Origin: Flagellimonas alvinocaridis
GTDB taxonomy: Bacteria; Bacteroidota; Bacteroidia; Flavobacteriales; Flavobacteriaceae
NCBI RefSeq assembly: GCF_004916895.1
Contig: NZ_SNTZ01000007.1
Coordinates: 1-64,000 of the forward strand
DNA: 64,000 bases
Direction of reading: 5' to 3'
Part shown: piece after piece, positions 43,171-52,479 of the stretch
How positions within the stretch are numbered: position 1 is the stretch's first letter
Layout of the letters: each line of letters begins with the position of its first letter
Notes under the pieces: model-generated
Told to the model about the DNA's origin: nothing
Databases searched by the model: none
The model's input: only the letters and a program-made list of their open reading frames with translations
Translations under genes and position numbers: made by a program

Positions 43171-43929
43171 TTACCGCAACCTATTTTCAACTTGCAAGAC
43201 GGTAGTTCGTCGTTTTAAGAAGGTCAAAACTATAAAACTGACTCCTGAAACGATAAAACCTCCCAAAAAGATAAGATTGAAGTTGGTGCCCCCTATAATG
43301 AGCTCTCCAATCACATCAAAAACAAAAAAGATGACAAAGAGATTAAAGAGACCATTTTTCTCCTGCTTCAAGACTTTTTTCCAATTGAAGGTCATGATGG
43401 GGTGTCTATAATTTTTAAAATCGGGTATAAAGGCTGGAACCCTTTCGGACCAATGTAGATAGGTCATCCCAAACTTCTTGCGTAAAAATTGCTCTTCGGC
43501 GAACATGATACGCTCATAATATACCCAGAAAAGGAAACAGAACGCCATGATAAACCAAAAATTCCCGGTCAATAGGGCTGGGCCCAACCACATAAAGAAG
43601 TTGCCCAAGTAGAGTGGGTGACGCACTATGGAATAAATACCAGTTGTGTTTAATGTATCGGCCACTTGACCCTTTACATTACGGCCTGATGTGTTCTTGG
43701 GAACATAGCCAATGGTGATGACCCTAATGAATTGCCCCAGAATTCCTACGACCAAACAAAAGAGGCCATAGTAGAATTCGTATGGGGTGCCTTTAAGGAA
43801 AAATGTTTCGGGGTGTATTTCAGTATTGATGTATAAGCCTGCCCCAATGACAATAATAATTATGGGCAAAAAACTTCGGTGTCGAAATAACCAAATGCCC
43901 TGTTGTTCAAATTCCTCTTGTAGTGCCAT
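43171..43929 (-). CDS. ICMT/PEMT-like membrane methyltransferase-family protein
   Basis: This protein (252 residues from the ATG at 43927-43929) has five or six membrane segments. The isoprenylcysteine methyltransferase-like signature is RHPLYLGNFFMWLGPALL, followed by EEQFLRKKFGMTYLHW. Bacterial relatives methylate lipids or unidentified small molecules. The longer frame from 43980 adds 17 polar residues (MISHDSFGAQQN...) and is not preferred. It ends near a bidirectional terminator and stands alone on the minus strand. Confidence 0.78.
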   Translation of the reverse strand: MALQEEFEQQGIWLFRHRSFLPIIIIVIGAGLYINTEIHPETFFLKGTPYEFYYGLFCLVVGILGQFIRVITIGYVPKNTSGRNVKGQVADTLNTTGIYSIVRHPLYLGNFFMWLGPALLTGNFWFIMAFCFLFWVYYERIMFAEEQFLRKKFGMTYLHWSERVPAFIPDFKNYRHPIMTFNWKKVLKQEKNGLFNLFVIFFVFDVIGELIIGGTNFNLIFLGGFIVSGVSFIVLTFLKRRTTVLQVENRLR

Positions 43930-44062
43930 CTTATTATTTTTGAGATTTTGTTGGGCACCAAAGCTATCATGGCTTATCACAAAAAAAGAAGGTCAATTGA
44001 CGGATACGGGTTTTGGGTTGACGTAGTGGGGTTTTGAGTTGAAGAGACTTCTTTTGTCTCAT

Positions 44063-44085
44063 AAAAAAAGCCCCAAAATGGGGCT
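44063..44085 (-). terminator. Terminator of the leuCDAB operon
   Basis: On the minus strand AGCCCCA (complement 44079-44085) and TGGGGCT (complement 44069-44075) flank a 3-nt loop, followed by a T-run (complement 44063-44069). It lies 26 bp after the leuB stop. Another small hairpin, GAGAC...GTCTC, lies at 44044-44060. Confidence 0.85.
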
Positions 44086-44110
44086 CTTTAAGTTGATTTT
44101 TGTGGTTTGA

Positions 44111-45166
44111 TTAAATATTGGAAGCCAACCAGTCCCCGACATCACTGGTACCGTAAGATTTACCGCCTTCGGCCAAATCTTCGGTTACTATGCCTTCAGC
44201 CAATGACTTGTTGACAACAGCACGAATTACCTCAGCTTCATCAATTAGGTCAAGGTCTTCAAATAACATGGCCGCCGAAAGCACGGTTGCCAGTGGGTTG
44301 GCAATATTCTTGCCTGCCGCCTGTGGATATGAACCATGAATAGGTTCGTAAAGCGATACTTTGCTGCCTACCGAGGAGGAAGGCATTAACCCCATGGAAC
44401 CAGAAATTACCGAAGCTTCATCGGTTAGGATATCCCCAAAGAGGTTGGCGGTGATTATAACATCGTAGGCTTTGGGCCATTGTACCAAACGCATGGCGAC
44501 TGCATCTACAAATTCGTAGGACACTTCCACTTCTGGATACTCCTTTTCCATGTTCTGTACTGTTTCGCGCCATAATCTAGAGGATTCCAAAACATTGGCC
44601 TTATCCACACAGCAAAGTTTTTTGGAGCGTTTTAGGGCCATTTCAAAACCTTTACGGGCTAATCGCTCTATCTCAAACCGTTGATAGGTCATGGTGTCAA
44701 AGGCAGTGTTCCCGTTGTCCTTTCTTCCTCTCTCACCAAAATAAACTCCTCCTGTAAGCTCTCTAAGAATGATAAGGTCGGTGCCCTCGATACGTTCTCT
44801 TTTCAATGGGGATTTGTCAATCAAAGACGGGAAAGTGAAAGTAGGACGTACATTGGCAAAAAGACCCAATTTTTGGCGCATTTTCAATAAGCCTTGCTCA
44901 GGACGTACCTTGGCTGATGGGTCGTTGTCAAAGCGGGGGTGGCCTATGGCTCCAAAAAGTACGGCATCGGCATTGGCACACACCTCATGGGTTTCGTCCG
45001 GATAGGGCTCTCCTACGGCATCAATGGCGGCTGCACCGGTAAGGGCAGGCGTCCAATTGATTTCATGTCCGAATTTTTTTGCTACGGCATTGGATACTTT
45101 TACGGCTTGGTCTATTACTTCGGGGCCGATTCCATCCCCGGCCAATAGGGCTATGTTTAATTTCAT
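44111..45166 (-). CDS. leuB: 3-isopropylmalate dehydrogenase
   Basis: This 351-residue enzyme has the isocitrate/isopropylmalate dehydrogenase signature: LLAGDGIGPEV, LRELTGGVYFGERG, the metal-binding NLFGDILTDEASVISGSMG and the NAD-contacting EPIHGSYPQAAGKNIANP. It oxidatively decarboxylates 3-isopropylmalate to 2-oxo-isocaproate. It is the last gene of the leu operon, followed by a terminator. There is a 35-bp gap to the upstream synthase gene. Confidence 0.95.
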   Translation of the reverse strand: MKLNIALLAGDGIGPEVIDQAVKVSNAVAKKFGHEINWTPALTGAAAIDAVGEPYPDETHEVCANADAVLFGAIGHPRFDNDPSAKVRPEQGLLKMRQKLGLFANVRPTFTFPSLIDKSPLKRERIEGTDLIILRELTGGVYFGERGRKDNGNTAFDTMTYQRFEIERLARKGFEMALKRSKKLCCVDKANVLESSRLWRETVQNMEKEYPEVEVSYEFVDAVAMRLVQWPKAYDVIITANLFGDILTDEASVISGSMGLMPSSSVGSKVSLYEPIHGSYPQAAGKNIANPLATVLSAAMLFEDLDLIDEAEVIRAVVNKSLAEGIVTEDLAEGGKSYGTSDVGDWLASNI

Positions 45167-45201
45167 TTCTTTAATTATCAGTTTTCAATAAACACAATTA
45201 T

Positions 45202-46719
45202 CTATACTAGGTTGAGCATTTTTTCTGTGGCCTTTATGGCCGATACGGTCTGGTCGGAGTCCAATCCACGTGTAGTGAATTCATTCTCCTTGGTCTGCCA
45301 GGTGATGATGGTCTCGCAAAGGGCATCCGAATTACTCCCTGGGGGGATTCTAACGGCATAGTCCACCAGCTTGGGCAGTTCTCTGCCTTCTTTTTTGTAT
45401 ACTTTTTTCAGGGCGTTGATAAATGCATCGAACTGTCCATCTCCCTGTGCATTTTCCTCATAACTCTTTCCTTCAATTTCGATGGAAAGGGTAGTGGAGG
45501 GCTTCAGTCCTTTGGAGTGGGTGAGCACATAGGACTTTACAAACACCTTTTGTTGATGGAGATCGCTGTCCAACACATCGGAAATGATATAGGGAAGGTC
45601 ATCCTTGGTGACCCTTTCCTTTTTATCGCCCAGTTCTATGATGCGCTCGGTGACTTTTTTGAGCTCCTCGTCGTTCAAGGTGAGTCCCAGTTCCTGAAGG
45701 TTCTTTTGGATGTTGGCCTTGCCTGATGTTTTGCCTAGGGCATATTTCCGCTTTCTACCAAAGCGCTCTGGTAATAAATCATTAAAGTAAAGGTTCTTTT
45801 TGCTATCGCCATCTGCATGTATACCAGCAGTTTGAGTGAATACATTGTCCCCCACAATTGGCTTGTTGTCCGGGATGCCAAATCCAGTAAATGCCGACAC
45901 CAATTTACTCACTTTGTACAGCGAGGATTCCTTGACCCCGATGGAAATTTCGGGCATAAAGTCATTGATAACGGCCACTACGCTGGCCAAGGGGGCATTA
46001 CCGGCCCGTTCCCCCATACCATTTACGGTAAGGTGTAGCCCGCGGGCACCTGCCTTAAGGGCTTCCATGACATTGGCCACGCTGAGGTCGTAATCATTAT
46101 GCCCATGAAAATCGAAATGTGAGTTTGGATATTTTTCAATGATCTCTTTGAAAAATAGGCCTGTCTCACCATGCGTCAATACCCCTAAGGTATCGGGCAA
46201 CAAAATTCGTTTTACAGGTTGGGCGGTAAGAAAATCCAAAAATTGGTAAACATACTCTTTGGAATTTCGCATACCATTGCTCCAATCTTCAAGATAAACA
46301 TTGGTTTCAATGCCCAGTTCCTGAGCTTTTTGGATTACAGCGGCAATTTCTGAAAAATGTTGCTCGGGTGTTTTCTTGAGTTGATGGGTAAGATGATTCA
46401 GTGACCCCTTGGTTAGCAAGTTTTGCACCTTGGCACCAGCTTTTACCATCCAATCCAAGGATACACCATTGTCCACAAAGGTAAGCACCTCCACTTTTGA
46501 AATATAACCTTCGGTAGCGGCCCATTCCGTGATGTTCTGTACTGCCTTAAGCTCTCCTTCAGAAACACGTGCGGATGCAACTTCGATGCGGTCTACCCGA
46601 AGTTCTTCCAATAGCAACTTTGCCAATGTGAGCTTCTCGGAGACTGAAAACGAAACCCCAGAGGTTTGTTCACCATCCCTAAGGGTGGTGTCCATGATTT
46701 CAACGGTGCGTGCCTTCAT
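45202..46719 (-). CDS. leuA: 2-isopropylmalate synthase family protein (LeuA-type)
   Basis: This 505-residue protein has the HMGL-like catalytic signature DTTLRDGEQTSGVSF (10-24), the metal-binding HGHNDYDLSVAN, and NGMGERAGNAPL. A LeuA dimer/regulatory domain forms the C-terminal 120 residues. The usual LRDGEQSPG reads LRDGEQTSG, placing it in the Bacteroidota-type branch shared with citramalate synthases. Because ilvA is intact and this gene lies between leuD and leuB, isopropylmalate synthesis is the better reading. Acetyl-CoA is the co-substrate. Confidence 0.84.
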   Translation of the reverse strand: MKARTVEIMDTTLRDGEQTSGVSFSVSEKLTLAKLLLEELRVDRIEVASARVSEGELKAVQNITEWAATEGYISKVEVLTFVDNGVSLDWMVKAGAKVQNLLTKGSLNHLTHQLKKTPEQHFSEIAAVIQKAQELGIETNVYLEDWSNGMRNSKEYVYQFLDFLTAQPVKRILLPDTLGVLTHGETGLFFKEIIEKYPNSHFDFHGHNDYDLSVANVMEALKAGARGLHLTVNGMGERAGNAPLASVVAVINDFMPEISIGVKESSLYKVSKLVSAFTGFGIPDNKPIVGDNVFTQTAGIHADGDSKKNLYFNDLLPERFGRKRKYALGKTSGKANIQKNLQELGLTLNDEELKKVTERIIELGDKKERVTKDDLPYIISDVLDSDLHQQKVFVKSYVLTHSKGLKPSTTLSIEIEGKSYEENAQGDGQFDAFINALKKVYKKEGRELPKLVDYAVRIPPGSNSDALCETIITWQTKENEFTTRGLDSDQTVSAIKATEKMLNLV

Positions 46720-46748
46720 TTTTACGTTACTGACGGGTTTTTTGCTGC

Positions 46749-47345
46749 CTACAAAGGAGTTTTTTCGGCAAATTCCTCGATATCATTTTTGATGTTCAAC
46801 AAGTAGTCAATATCATCAAAACCGTTGAGCATATTTTGTTTTTTATATCCGTTGATGTCAAAGCTTTCGCTTTCACCAGTTTCTAAAATGGTGATTTTTT
46901 GTTCAGGAAGGTTTACTTCCAACTCTGTATTGGGATTGGATTCAATGGCCGTAAAAATCTTGTCCAAAAATTCTGGGCTTACCTGCACGGGCAAAACCCC
47001 AATGTTCAAGCAGTTATTCCTAAAAATATCAGCAAAGAAACTGGAAACCACACAACGGAATCCGTAATCGTATACAGCCCAAGCGGCATGTTCCCGGGAT
47101 GACCCGGAACCAAAGTTTTTTCCACCTACCAGTATTTTTCCACTGTAGATGGGGTTGTTCAGCACAAAATGCTCTTTTGGGGTGTCATCGGAGTTGTACC
47201 TCCAGTCGCGGAACAAATTGTCCCCAAAACCTTTACGTTCCGTGGCTTTAAGGAATCGGGCTGGGATGATTTGGTCAGTATCCACGTTTTCAATGGGCAT
47301 GGGTACCGCCGAACTTTTTAATATGTTGAATTTATCGTATGCCAT
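46749..47345 (-). CDS. leuD: 3-isopropylmalate dehydratase small subunit
   Basis: This 198-residue swivelling-domain protein has the hallmarks VDTDQIIPARFLK, GKNFGSGSSREHAAWA (substrate loop) and DIFRNNCLNIGVLPV. It pairs with LeuC to isomerise 2- and 3-isopropylmalate. The downstream synthase gene starts after 29 bp. A 102-bp gap containing short repeats separates it from leuC. Confidence 0.95.
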   Translation of the reverse strand: MAYDKFNILKSSAVPMPIENVDTDQIIPARFLKATERKGFGDNLFRDWRYNSDDTPKEHFVLNNPIYSGKILVGGKNFGSGSSREHAAWAVYDYGFRCVVSSFFADIFRNNCLNIGVLPVQVSPEFLDKIFTAIESNPNTELEVNLPEQKITILETGESESFDINGYKKQNMLNGFDDIDYLLNIKNDIEEFAEKTPL

Positions 47346-47414
47346 GTTTTTTTAATTTTCAGTTATCAATGTTCAATTAACAATGGATTGCTCCAGGGTA
47401 TATTGATAATGGTT

Positions 47415-47448
47415 CATTGTTTATTGTCAATTGTACATTGTTTATTGT
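47415..47448. repeat. Direct repeats in the leuC-leuD gap
   Basis: CATTGTTTATTGT occurs at 47415-47427 and 47436-47448, a perfect 13-bp direct repeat with a 21-bp period. A related inverted copy, CAATTAACAATG, lies nearby. This AT-rich spacer looks like a small insertion between leuC and leuD; the second repeat ends at the leuC stop codon. Confidence 0.6.
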
Positions 47449-48857
47449 TATGCGAACGCTTCTTCCATGAGTTCCCGTGGGTCAGTGACCTTACCGGTAA
47501 CAGCCGCTGCGGCAGCAACCAGAGGACTTGCCAATAGGGTACGTGCTCCGGGACCTTGTCTTCCTTCAAAGTTTCGGTTGGAGGTGCTCACGGCATATTT
47601 TCCAGCGGGAATCTTATCATCGTTCATGGCCAAACAGGCGGAACATCCGGGTTCACGAAGCTCAAAACCAGCTTCTTGAAGAACGTCCAAAATACCTTCT
47701 TCCTTAATGGCTGCTTCCACTTGGTGGGAACCGGGAACCAACCATGCGGTCACATGGTCTGCTTTTTTTCTCCCTTTAATGATGGAGGCAAAGGCTCTAA
47801 AGTCCTCAATCCTACCATTGGTACAGCTTCCCAAGAAAACAAAATCAATAGGTTTTCCGATCATGGCTTCACCTTCGTTGAAATCCATATATTCCAAGGA
47901 TTTTTTATAGGTGGCCACACCGCCTTCAACGGCTTCTGCAAGCGGAATGTACTTTTGGATACCCATACCCATTCCTGGATTGGTTCCGTAGGTGATCATT
48001 GGTTCTATATCGCTGGCATTGAAGGAAAGTTCCTTGTCAAAAACAGCATCTTCATCGGAATATAAAGTTTTCCAATATTCCATTGCAGTATCCCAATCCT
48101 GGCCTTTTGGAGTGTATTCGCGACCTTTAATGTATTCAAAAGTCTTATCGTCAGGAGCAATCATCCCACCACGGGCGCCCATTTCAATACTCAAGTTGCA
48201 AACGGTCATTCTACCTTCCATGGACATGTTCCTGAACACTTCCCCGGCATATTCCACAAAATATCCGGTTGCACCGGAAGTAGTCAATTGGGAGATGATA
48301 AACAAAGCCACATCTTTTGGGGTAACGGCCTTGCTCAAGGCTCCGTCCACATTGATGCGCATTCGTTTGGGTTTGGGCTGCATAATGCATTGGGTGGAAA
48401 GGACCATTTCCACTTCGCTGGTTCCAATTCCGAAGGCAATTGCTCCAAATGCACCGTGGGTAGAAGTGTGTGAATCCCCACAAACTATGGTTGCTCCAGG
48501 AACCGTAATCCCATTTTCTGGCCCAATGACGTGCACAATCCCATTTTTCTTATGTCCAAGACCCCAATATGGGATGTTATGGGCCTTGGAATTTTCTTCC
48601 AATGCTTTTAGTTGATTGGCCGATAGTTTGTCCTTAACAGGCAAATGTTGGTTTCGGGTAGGGGTGTTGTGATCTGCCGTAGCAAATGTACGTTCAGGGT
48701 ACAGTACTTTGATGCCTCTATTCTTCAATCCCAAAAAAGCTACGGGACTTGTTACTTCATGCACCAAATGCCTGTCAATAAAAAGGACATCTGGACCATT
48801 CTCAATATGCTGGACCACATGGGAATCCCAAACTTTATCAAATAGTGTTTTACTCAT
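47448..48857 (-). CDS. leuC: 3-isopropylmalate dehydratase large subunit
   Basis: This 469-residue aconitase-family protein starts at the ATG 48855-48857 ([15 protein letters not shown]). The frame extends 10 codons further upstream, but that part is not conserved. Fe-S and substrate residues are in [13 protein letters not shown] and [33 protein letters not shown] is the classic LeuC/aconitase region. It forms the heterodimer with LeuD. It heads the leuC-leuD-leuA-leuB operon. A TAAATTTG box at 48885-48892 gives a short leader, with no visible attenuator. Confidence 0.96.
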   Translation of the reverse strand: MSKTLFDKVWDSHVVQHIENGPDVLFIDRHLVHEVTSPVAFLGLKNRGIKVLYPERTFATADHNTPTRNQHLPVKDKLSANQLKALEENSKAHNIPYWGLGHKKNGIVHVIGPENGITVPGATIVCGDSHTSTHGAFGAIAFGIGTSEVEMVLSTQCIMQPKPKRMRINVDGALSKAVTPKDVALFIISQLTTSGATGYFVEYAGEVFRNMSMEGRMTVCNLSIEMGARGGMIAPDDKTFEYIKGREYTPKGQDWDTAMEYWKTLYSDEDAVFDKELSFNASDIEPMITYGTNPGMGMGIQKYIPLAEAVEGGVATYKKSLEYMDFNEGEAMIGKPIDFVFLGSCTNGRIEDFRAFASIIKGRKKADHVTAWLVPGSHQVEAAIKEEGILDVLQEAGFELREPGCSACLAMNDDKIPAGKYAVSTSNRNFEGRQGPGARTLLASPLVAAAAAVTGKVTDPRELMEEAFA

Positions 48858-48884
48858 CGTTGCATTCAATAATTGGTAAGCCAA

Positions 48885-48892
48885 CAAATTTA
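48885..48892 (-). promoter_or_regulatory. -7 box (TAAATTTG) for the leu operon; divergent intergenic region
   Basis: The minus strand reads TAAATTTG, an exact TAnnTTTG match, 27 nt before the leuC ATG. No TTG is found at -33. The rest of the intergenic stretch 48858-49169 holds no gene. A loose dyad, CGATGTT (48935-48941) and AACATCG (48962-48968), lies in it. No leader peptide rich in Leu is visible. Confidence 0.45.
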
Positions 48893-49169
48893 AGGTACGA
48901 ATAAAAACTTGCTAGCTTTTTGTGTTTAAAATTACGATGTTCAACTCCAATTTTTGTAGAAAACATCGAATGTTAACAAAAGCGGGCGTAGTATTTTCAA
49001 ATATCACTTAAGGGAATCCTTCAACTTTAAAGTGCACAAGGTAAATGATTGTTATTTAACATGTTCCAGTATTATTTAACATTGTTGTAACGCTATCCAA
49101 GCCTGAAGCTGCATACTTTAGGACATCAACTTGAAAGTTTATTCATTAACTACATCAAAAAAACGAACC

Positions 49170-50282
49170 ATGAGAAAATTTTACTCGGCCTTTTCGGCCA
49201 CAATTCTAATGACCGTATTTCTTATGTCCAGTACCGCTTTTGCGCAATTGGACTTTTTACCACGGGGAAGTCAAATGGCAAAAGTTTCCCAACGGATAGG
49301 AAATACGGATGTCACCATCGTTTACTCCCGACCTAGCGTAAATGAGAGGGAAGTCTGGGGAGCATTGGTCCCGTATGGGATGAACAATCTTGGATTTGGG
49401 ACAGCGGCGGAATCCCCATGGCGGGCAGGAGCCAACGAGAACACCATTTTTAAGACCACTCACGACCTTACCATTGGCGGGAAAAACCTTCCAGCGGGTA
49501 AGTACGGAATGCACATGATTGTAAATGAAGACAATACCGCAACGGTTATTTTTTCGAAGAATTATGGGGCTTGGGGCAGTTACTTTTATGATCCTGCAGA
49601 AGATGCCCTTCGCGTTGATGTTGAAACCCAAGAGGTTTCCCATGTGGAGCAACTTACCTTTGGTTTTGACCAAGTGGATGCCAACTCTGCGGTAGCTTCA
49701 TTAAGTTGGGAGAAAAAGAAAATTCCATTTAAGGTTGAAACCGATGTTACCCAAAACATATTGGCAGAAATCCGCCAGCAATTGCAGACAAGCCCGGGAT
49801 TCAATAGGCAAAGTTGGGAACAGGCCGCTAATTATGCCCTTAACAATGGAGGTGATTTGGATGAGGCCCTAAGTTGGGCAAATGCTGCCATTGAGGGACA
49901 GTTTTTTAGTGAAAAGAATTTTAACAACTTGAGCATTAAATCCCAAATTTTGGAGCGACAGGGGAAAGCTGCAGAGGCTAAAGCGGTAATGGATGAAGCC
50001 ATGCCACTGGGTACGGTATTTGAAATTCACGGTTACGGACGGCAACTGATCGCACAAGGGAAAAAAGATGAAGCCCTAGCGGTGTTCCAGTGGAATGCAA
50101 AAAATCATAAGGGTACCTGGCCAGTGGATTACGGATTGGCCAGAGGCTATTCTGCGGTAGGGGATTATAAGAACGCCCTTAAACACCTTAAAGTGGCCGA
50201 AGGTCGTGCCCCAGACCAATTGAACAAGGATGCCATAGCCGCCAATATAACCAGATTGCAGGAAGGTACGGATATCAATTAA
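49170..50282 (+). CDS. DUF2911 domain-containing exported protein with TPR-like C-terminus
   Basis: This 370-residue protein starts at ATG 49170 with a signal peptide (MRKFYSAFSATILMTVFLMS, cleaved after AFAQ). DUF2911 follows, with DVTIVYSRPSVNEREVWGAL, PWRAGANENTIF, LPAGKYGMHMIV and GSYFYDPAEDALR. The second half (from about 215) reads as TPR-like helices, such as GKAAEAKAVMDEA and KKDEALAVFQWNAKNHKGTWP. The family is exported or envelope-associated and of unknown function in Bacteroidota. It is divergent from leuC and ends at a terminator. Confidence 0.85.
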   Translation: MRKFYSAFSATILMTVFLMSSTAFAQLDFLPRGSQMAKVSQRIGNTDVTIVYSRPSVNEREVWGALVPYGMNNLGFGTAAESPWRAGANENTIFKTTHDLTIGGKNLPAGKYGMHMIVNEDNTATVIFSKNYGAWGSYFYDPAEDALRVDVETQEVSHVEQLTFGFDQVDANSAVASLSWEKKKIPFKVETDVTQNILAEIRQQLQTSPGFNRQSWEQAANYALNNGGDLDEALSWANAAIEGQFFSEKNFNNLSIKSQILERQGKAAEAKAVMDEAMPLGTVFEIHGYGRQLIAQGKKDEALAVFQWNAKNHKGTWPVDYGLARGYSAVGDYKNALKHLKVAEGRAPDQLNKDAIAANITRLQEGTDIN

Positions 50283-50301
50283 TAATCAGTTGATAAAAGA
50301 T

Positions 50302-50329
50302 AAAGCCCGGCATTGATCGGGCTTTTTTT
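50302..50329 (+). terminator. Terminator after the DUF2911 gene
   Basis: AAAGCCCG (50302-50309) and CGGGCTTT (50318-50325) with a T-run to 50329. It overlaps the end of the convergent recG gene. Confidence 0.85.
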
Positions 50330-52433
50330 AGCTGATATAATTCCAAATCGTCTTGTTCTGCATCATTTTGGAATAGGCGATAAGTATGGGCTTGTTTTCT
50401 TCCTTTTCCAACCTGGGATCTTCCTTTAGTAATTGAACGGCGTGGTAGCGTGCCGTTTTCAAGATTTGGTTGTCCTTGACAATATCGGCAATCTTAAGAT
50501 TGAGCATGCCGCTTTGCTGGGTGCCCATTAAATCCCCCGGGCCACGGAGTTTGAGGTCTACTTCGGCAATTTCAAAACCATCATTGGTACGCACCATGGT
50601 CTGTAGCCGGGTTTTGGAATCTTCAGAAAGTTTGTGCCCCGTCATCAGGATACAAAAACTTTGCTCCGCACCACGACCCACACGCCCGCGGAGCTGGTGC
50701 AGTTGGGAGAGCCCAAAACGTTCTGCACTCTCTATGATCATTACCGATGCATTGGGAACATTCACCCCAACTTCAATCACCGTAGTAGCCACCATAATTT
50801 GGGTTTCGCCCTTTACAAAACGTTCCATTTCATAATCCTTGTCGGCGGGCTTCATTTTTCCATGGACAATGGATATTTGGTATTGTGGTTGCGGAAAATC
50901 CCGGACAATGCTTTCGTAACCATCCATCAAGTCCTTGTAATCAAGTGCTTCAGACTCTTGGATTAGGGGATATACGACATAGATTTGCCGCCCTTTCTTA
51001 ATTTCATCTTTGATGAAGCGAAAAACCTTCAATCGGTTACTGTCAAAACGGTGTACAGTTTTAATGGGTTTTCGGCCTGGTGGCAATTCATCTATAACCG
51101 AAACATCCAAGTCTCCATATAAACTCATGGCCAAAGTTCTAGGGATTGGAGTGGCAGTCATTACCAATATATGGGGCGGAGTTTGGTTTTTGTGCCAAAG
51201 TTTAGATCGCTGTGCCACGCCAAACCTATGTTGCTCGTCCACAATGGCCAAGCCAAGGTTTTTAAACTGCACTTTGTCTTCCAAAACCGCATGGGTGCCC
51301 ACTAAAATATTCAAATTGCCGTTTTCCAGTTGATTGTGTAGTAAGGTCCGTTCCGATCTTTTGGTGGAACCCGTCAATAGGGCAATTTTCACGTCCATAT
51401 TCTGCAAAAGCTCCTTGAGTCCGTTGTAATGTTGTGTGACCAAAATTTCAGTTGGGGCCATTAAGCAGGTCTGGAAACCATTGTCTATGGCCAACAACAT
51501 GCACATCAGTGCAACTATGGTTTTTCCCGAACCTACATCACCTTGTAGGAGACGATTCATTTGTGCGTTGCTGCCCAAATCGTTTCGGATTTCCTTGACT
51601 ACCCGTTTTTGGGCTTCTGTAAGGTCAAAGGGTAAGTGACTCTCAAAGAATTCGGTGAACTTTTCGCCTACAGCCTCAAACGGCATCCCTTTGATTTTCT
51701 GTTTGCGAAGCATTTTTTTGGAGATGAGCTGCATTTGCACAAAAAACAACTCTTCAAACTTTAACCGAAACTGCGCCCTGGCCAGTAAGTTTTGGTTTTT
51801 TGGGAAGTGAATGTTGAAAAGTGCTTCGCTTTTTGAAATGAGTTGTAATTCTTCCCGAATAGTATTGGATAATGACTCAGGGAACTGTGCTTTTGATTCC
51901 AAAAACAATTGCTGTATCATTTTCCCTATAACCCGATTGGTAATACCCTTAGCCACAAGCTTTTCGGTGGAAGGGTAAATGGGCTGCATGGCAATTTTTA
52001 CCCCTTGTTGATGTTCGGACAGGAGCTCCATATCGGGGTGGGGCATTGAAAAGGCACTACCATATCGTGAAACCTTTCCAAAAACCACGTAAGGTTCATT
52101 GATTTTCAGATTTTCCCTTATCCATTTGTGGCCGCGGAACCAGACCAGTTCCATTTGTCCGGTTTCATCAACAAAAGTGGCCACCAAGCGTTTTCCCCGT
52201 TTCTGTTCAACCGTTTTTAGATGGATGATTTTTCCAACAATTTGGACATCGGCTCCGCTGGGCTGCAATTGGGCAATTTTGTAATACTGGGTCCTGTCCA
52301 AATACCGATTGGGGAATAGATGGAGCAGGTCTCGATAGGTTTCAATGCCCAGTTCTGCCTTGAGGGTATCCGCCCGGTTGGGGCCAACACCTTTTAAATA
52401 GGGAATGGGAGTTTGCAGAAAATTGGGATTCAT
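50328..52433 (-). CDS. recG: ATP-dependent DNA helicase RecG
   Basis: This 701-residue helicase starts at ATG 52431-52433 (MNPNFLQTPIPYLKGVGPNRAD). A further 16 codons upstream are not conserved and would abut the divergent gene. The N-terminal wedge domain is followed by motor motifs LLQGDVGSGKT (Walker A), DEQHRFGV (DEQH box), TATPIPRT, and motif VI near QLRGRVGRG. RecG regresses stalled forks and resolves R-loops. It is convergent with the DUF2911 gene and divergent from the M1 aminopeptidase. Confidence 0.95.
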   Translation of the reverse strand: MNPNFLQTPIPYLKGVGPNRADTLKAELGIETYRDLLHLFPNRYLDRTQYYKIAQLQPSGADVQIVGKIIHLKTVEQKRGKRLVATFVDETGQMELVWFRGHKWIRENLKINEPYVVFGKVSRYGSAFSMPHPDMELLSEHQQGVKIAMQPIYPSTEKLVAKGITNRVIGKMIQQLFLESKAQFPESLSNTIREELQLISKSEALFNIHFPKNQNLLARAQFRLKFEELFFVQMQLISKKMLRKQKIKGMPFEAVGEKFTEFFESHLPFDLTEAQKRVVKEIRNDLGSNAQMNRLLQGDVGSGKTIVALMCMLLAIDNGFQTCLMAPTEILVTQHYNGLKELLQNMDVKIALLTGSTKRSERTLLHNQLENGNLNILVGTHAVLEDKVQFKNLGLAIVDEQHRFGVAQRSKLWHKNQTPPHILVMTATPIPRTLAMSLYGDLDVSVIDELPPGRKPIKTVHRFDSNRLKVFRFIKDEIKKGRQIYVVYPLIQESEALDYKDLMDGYESIVRDFPQPQYQISIVHGKMKPADKDYEMERFVKGETQIMVATTVIEVGVNVPNASVMIIESAERFGLSQLHQLRGRVGRGAEQSFCILMTGHKLSEDSKTRLQTMVRTNDGFEIAEVDLKLRGPGDLMGTQQSGMLNLKIADIVKDNQILKTARYHAVQLLKEDPRLEKEENKPILIAYSKMMQNKTIWNYIS

Positions 52434-52479
52434 CAAACTAAAATATGTAATTTGGAAGGACTTTTGATACGATGATGGC

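Noticed and set aside
43930..43980. N-terminal extension of the ICMT-like protein
   Set aside because: The 17 extra residues are polar and unlike the family; the ATG at 43927-43929 fits better.
47992..48615. A long plus-strand frame of 207 codons opposite leuC
   Set aside because: It is antisense to a clear LeuC coding sequence and its product resembles nothing.
48858..49169. A leucine leader peptide upstream of leuC
   Set aside because: No Leu-rich short frame or terminator hairpin precedes the leuC promoter box on the minus strand.
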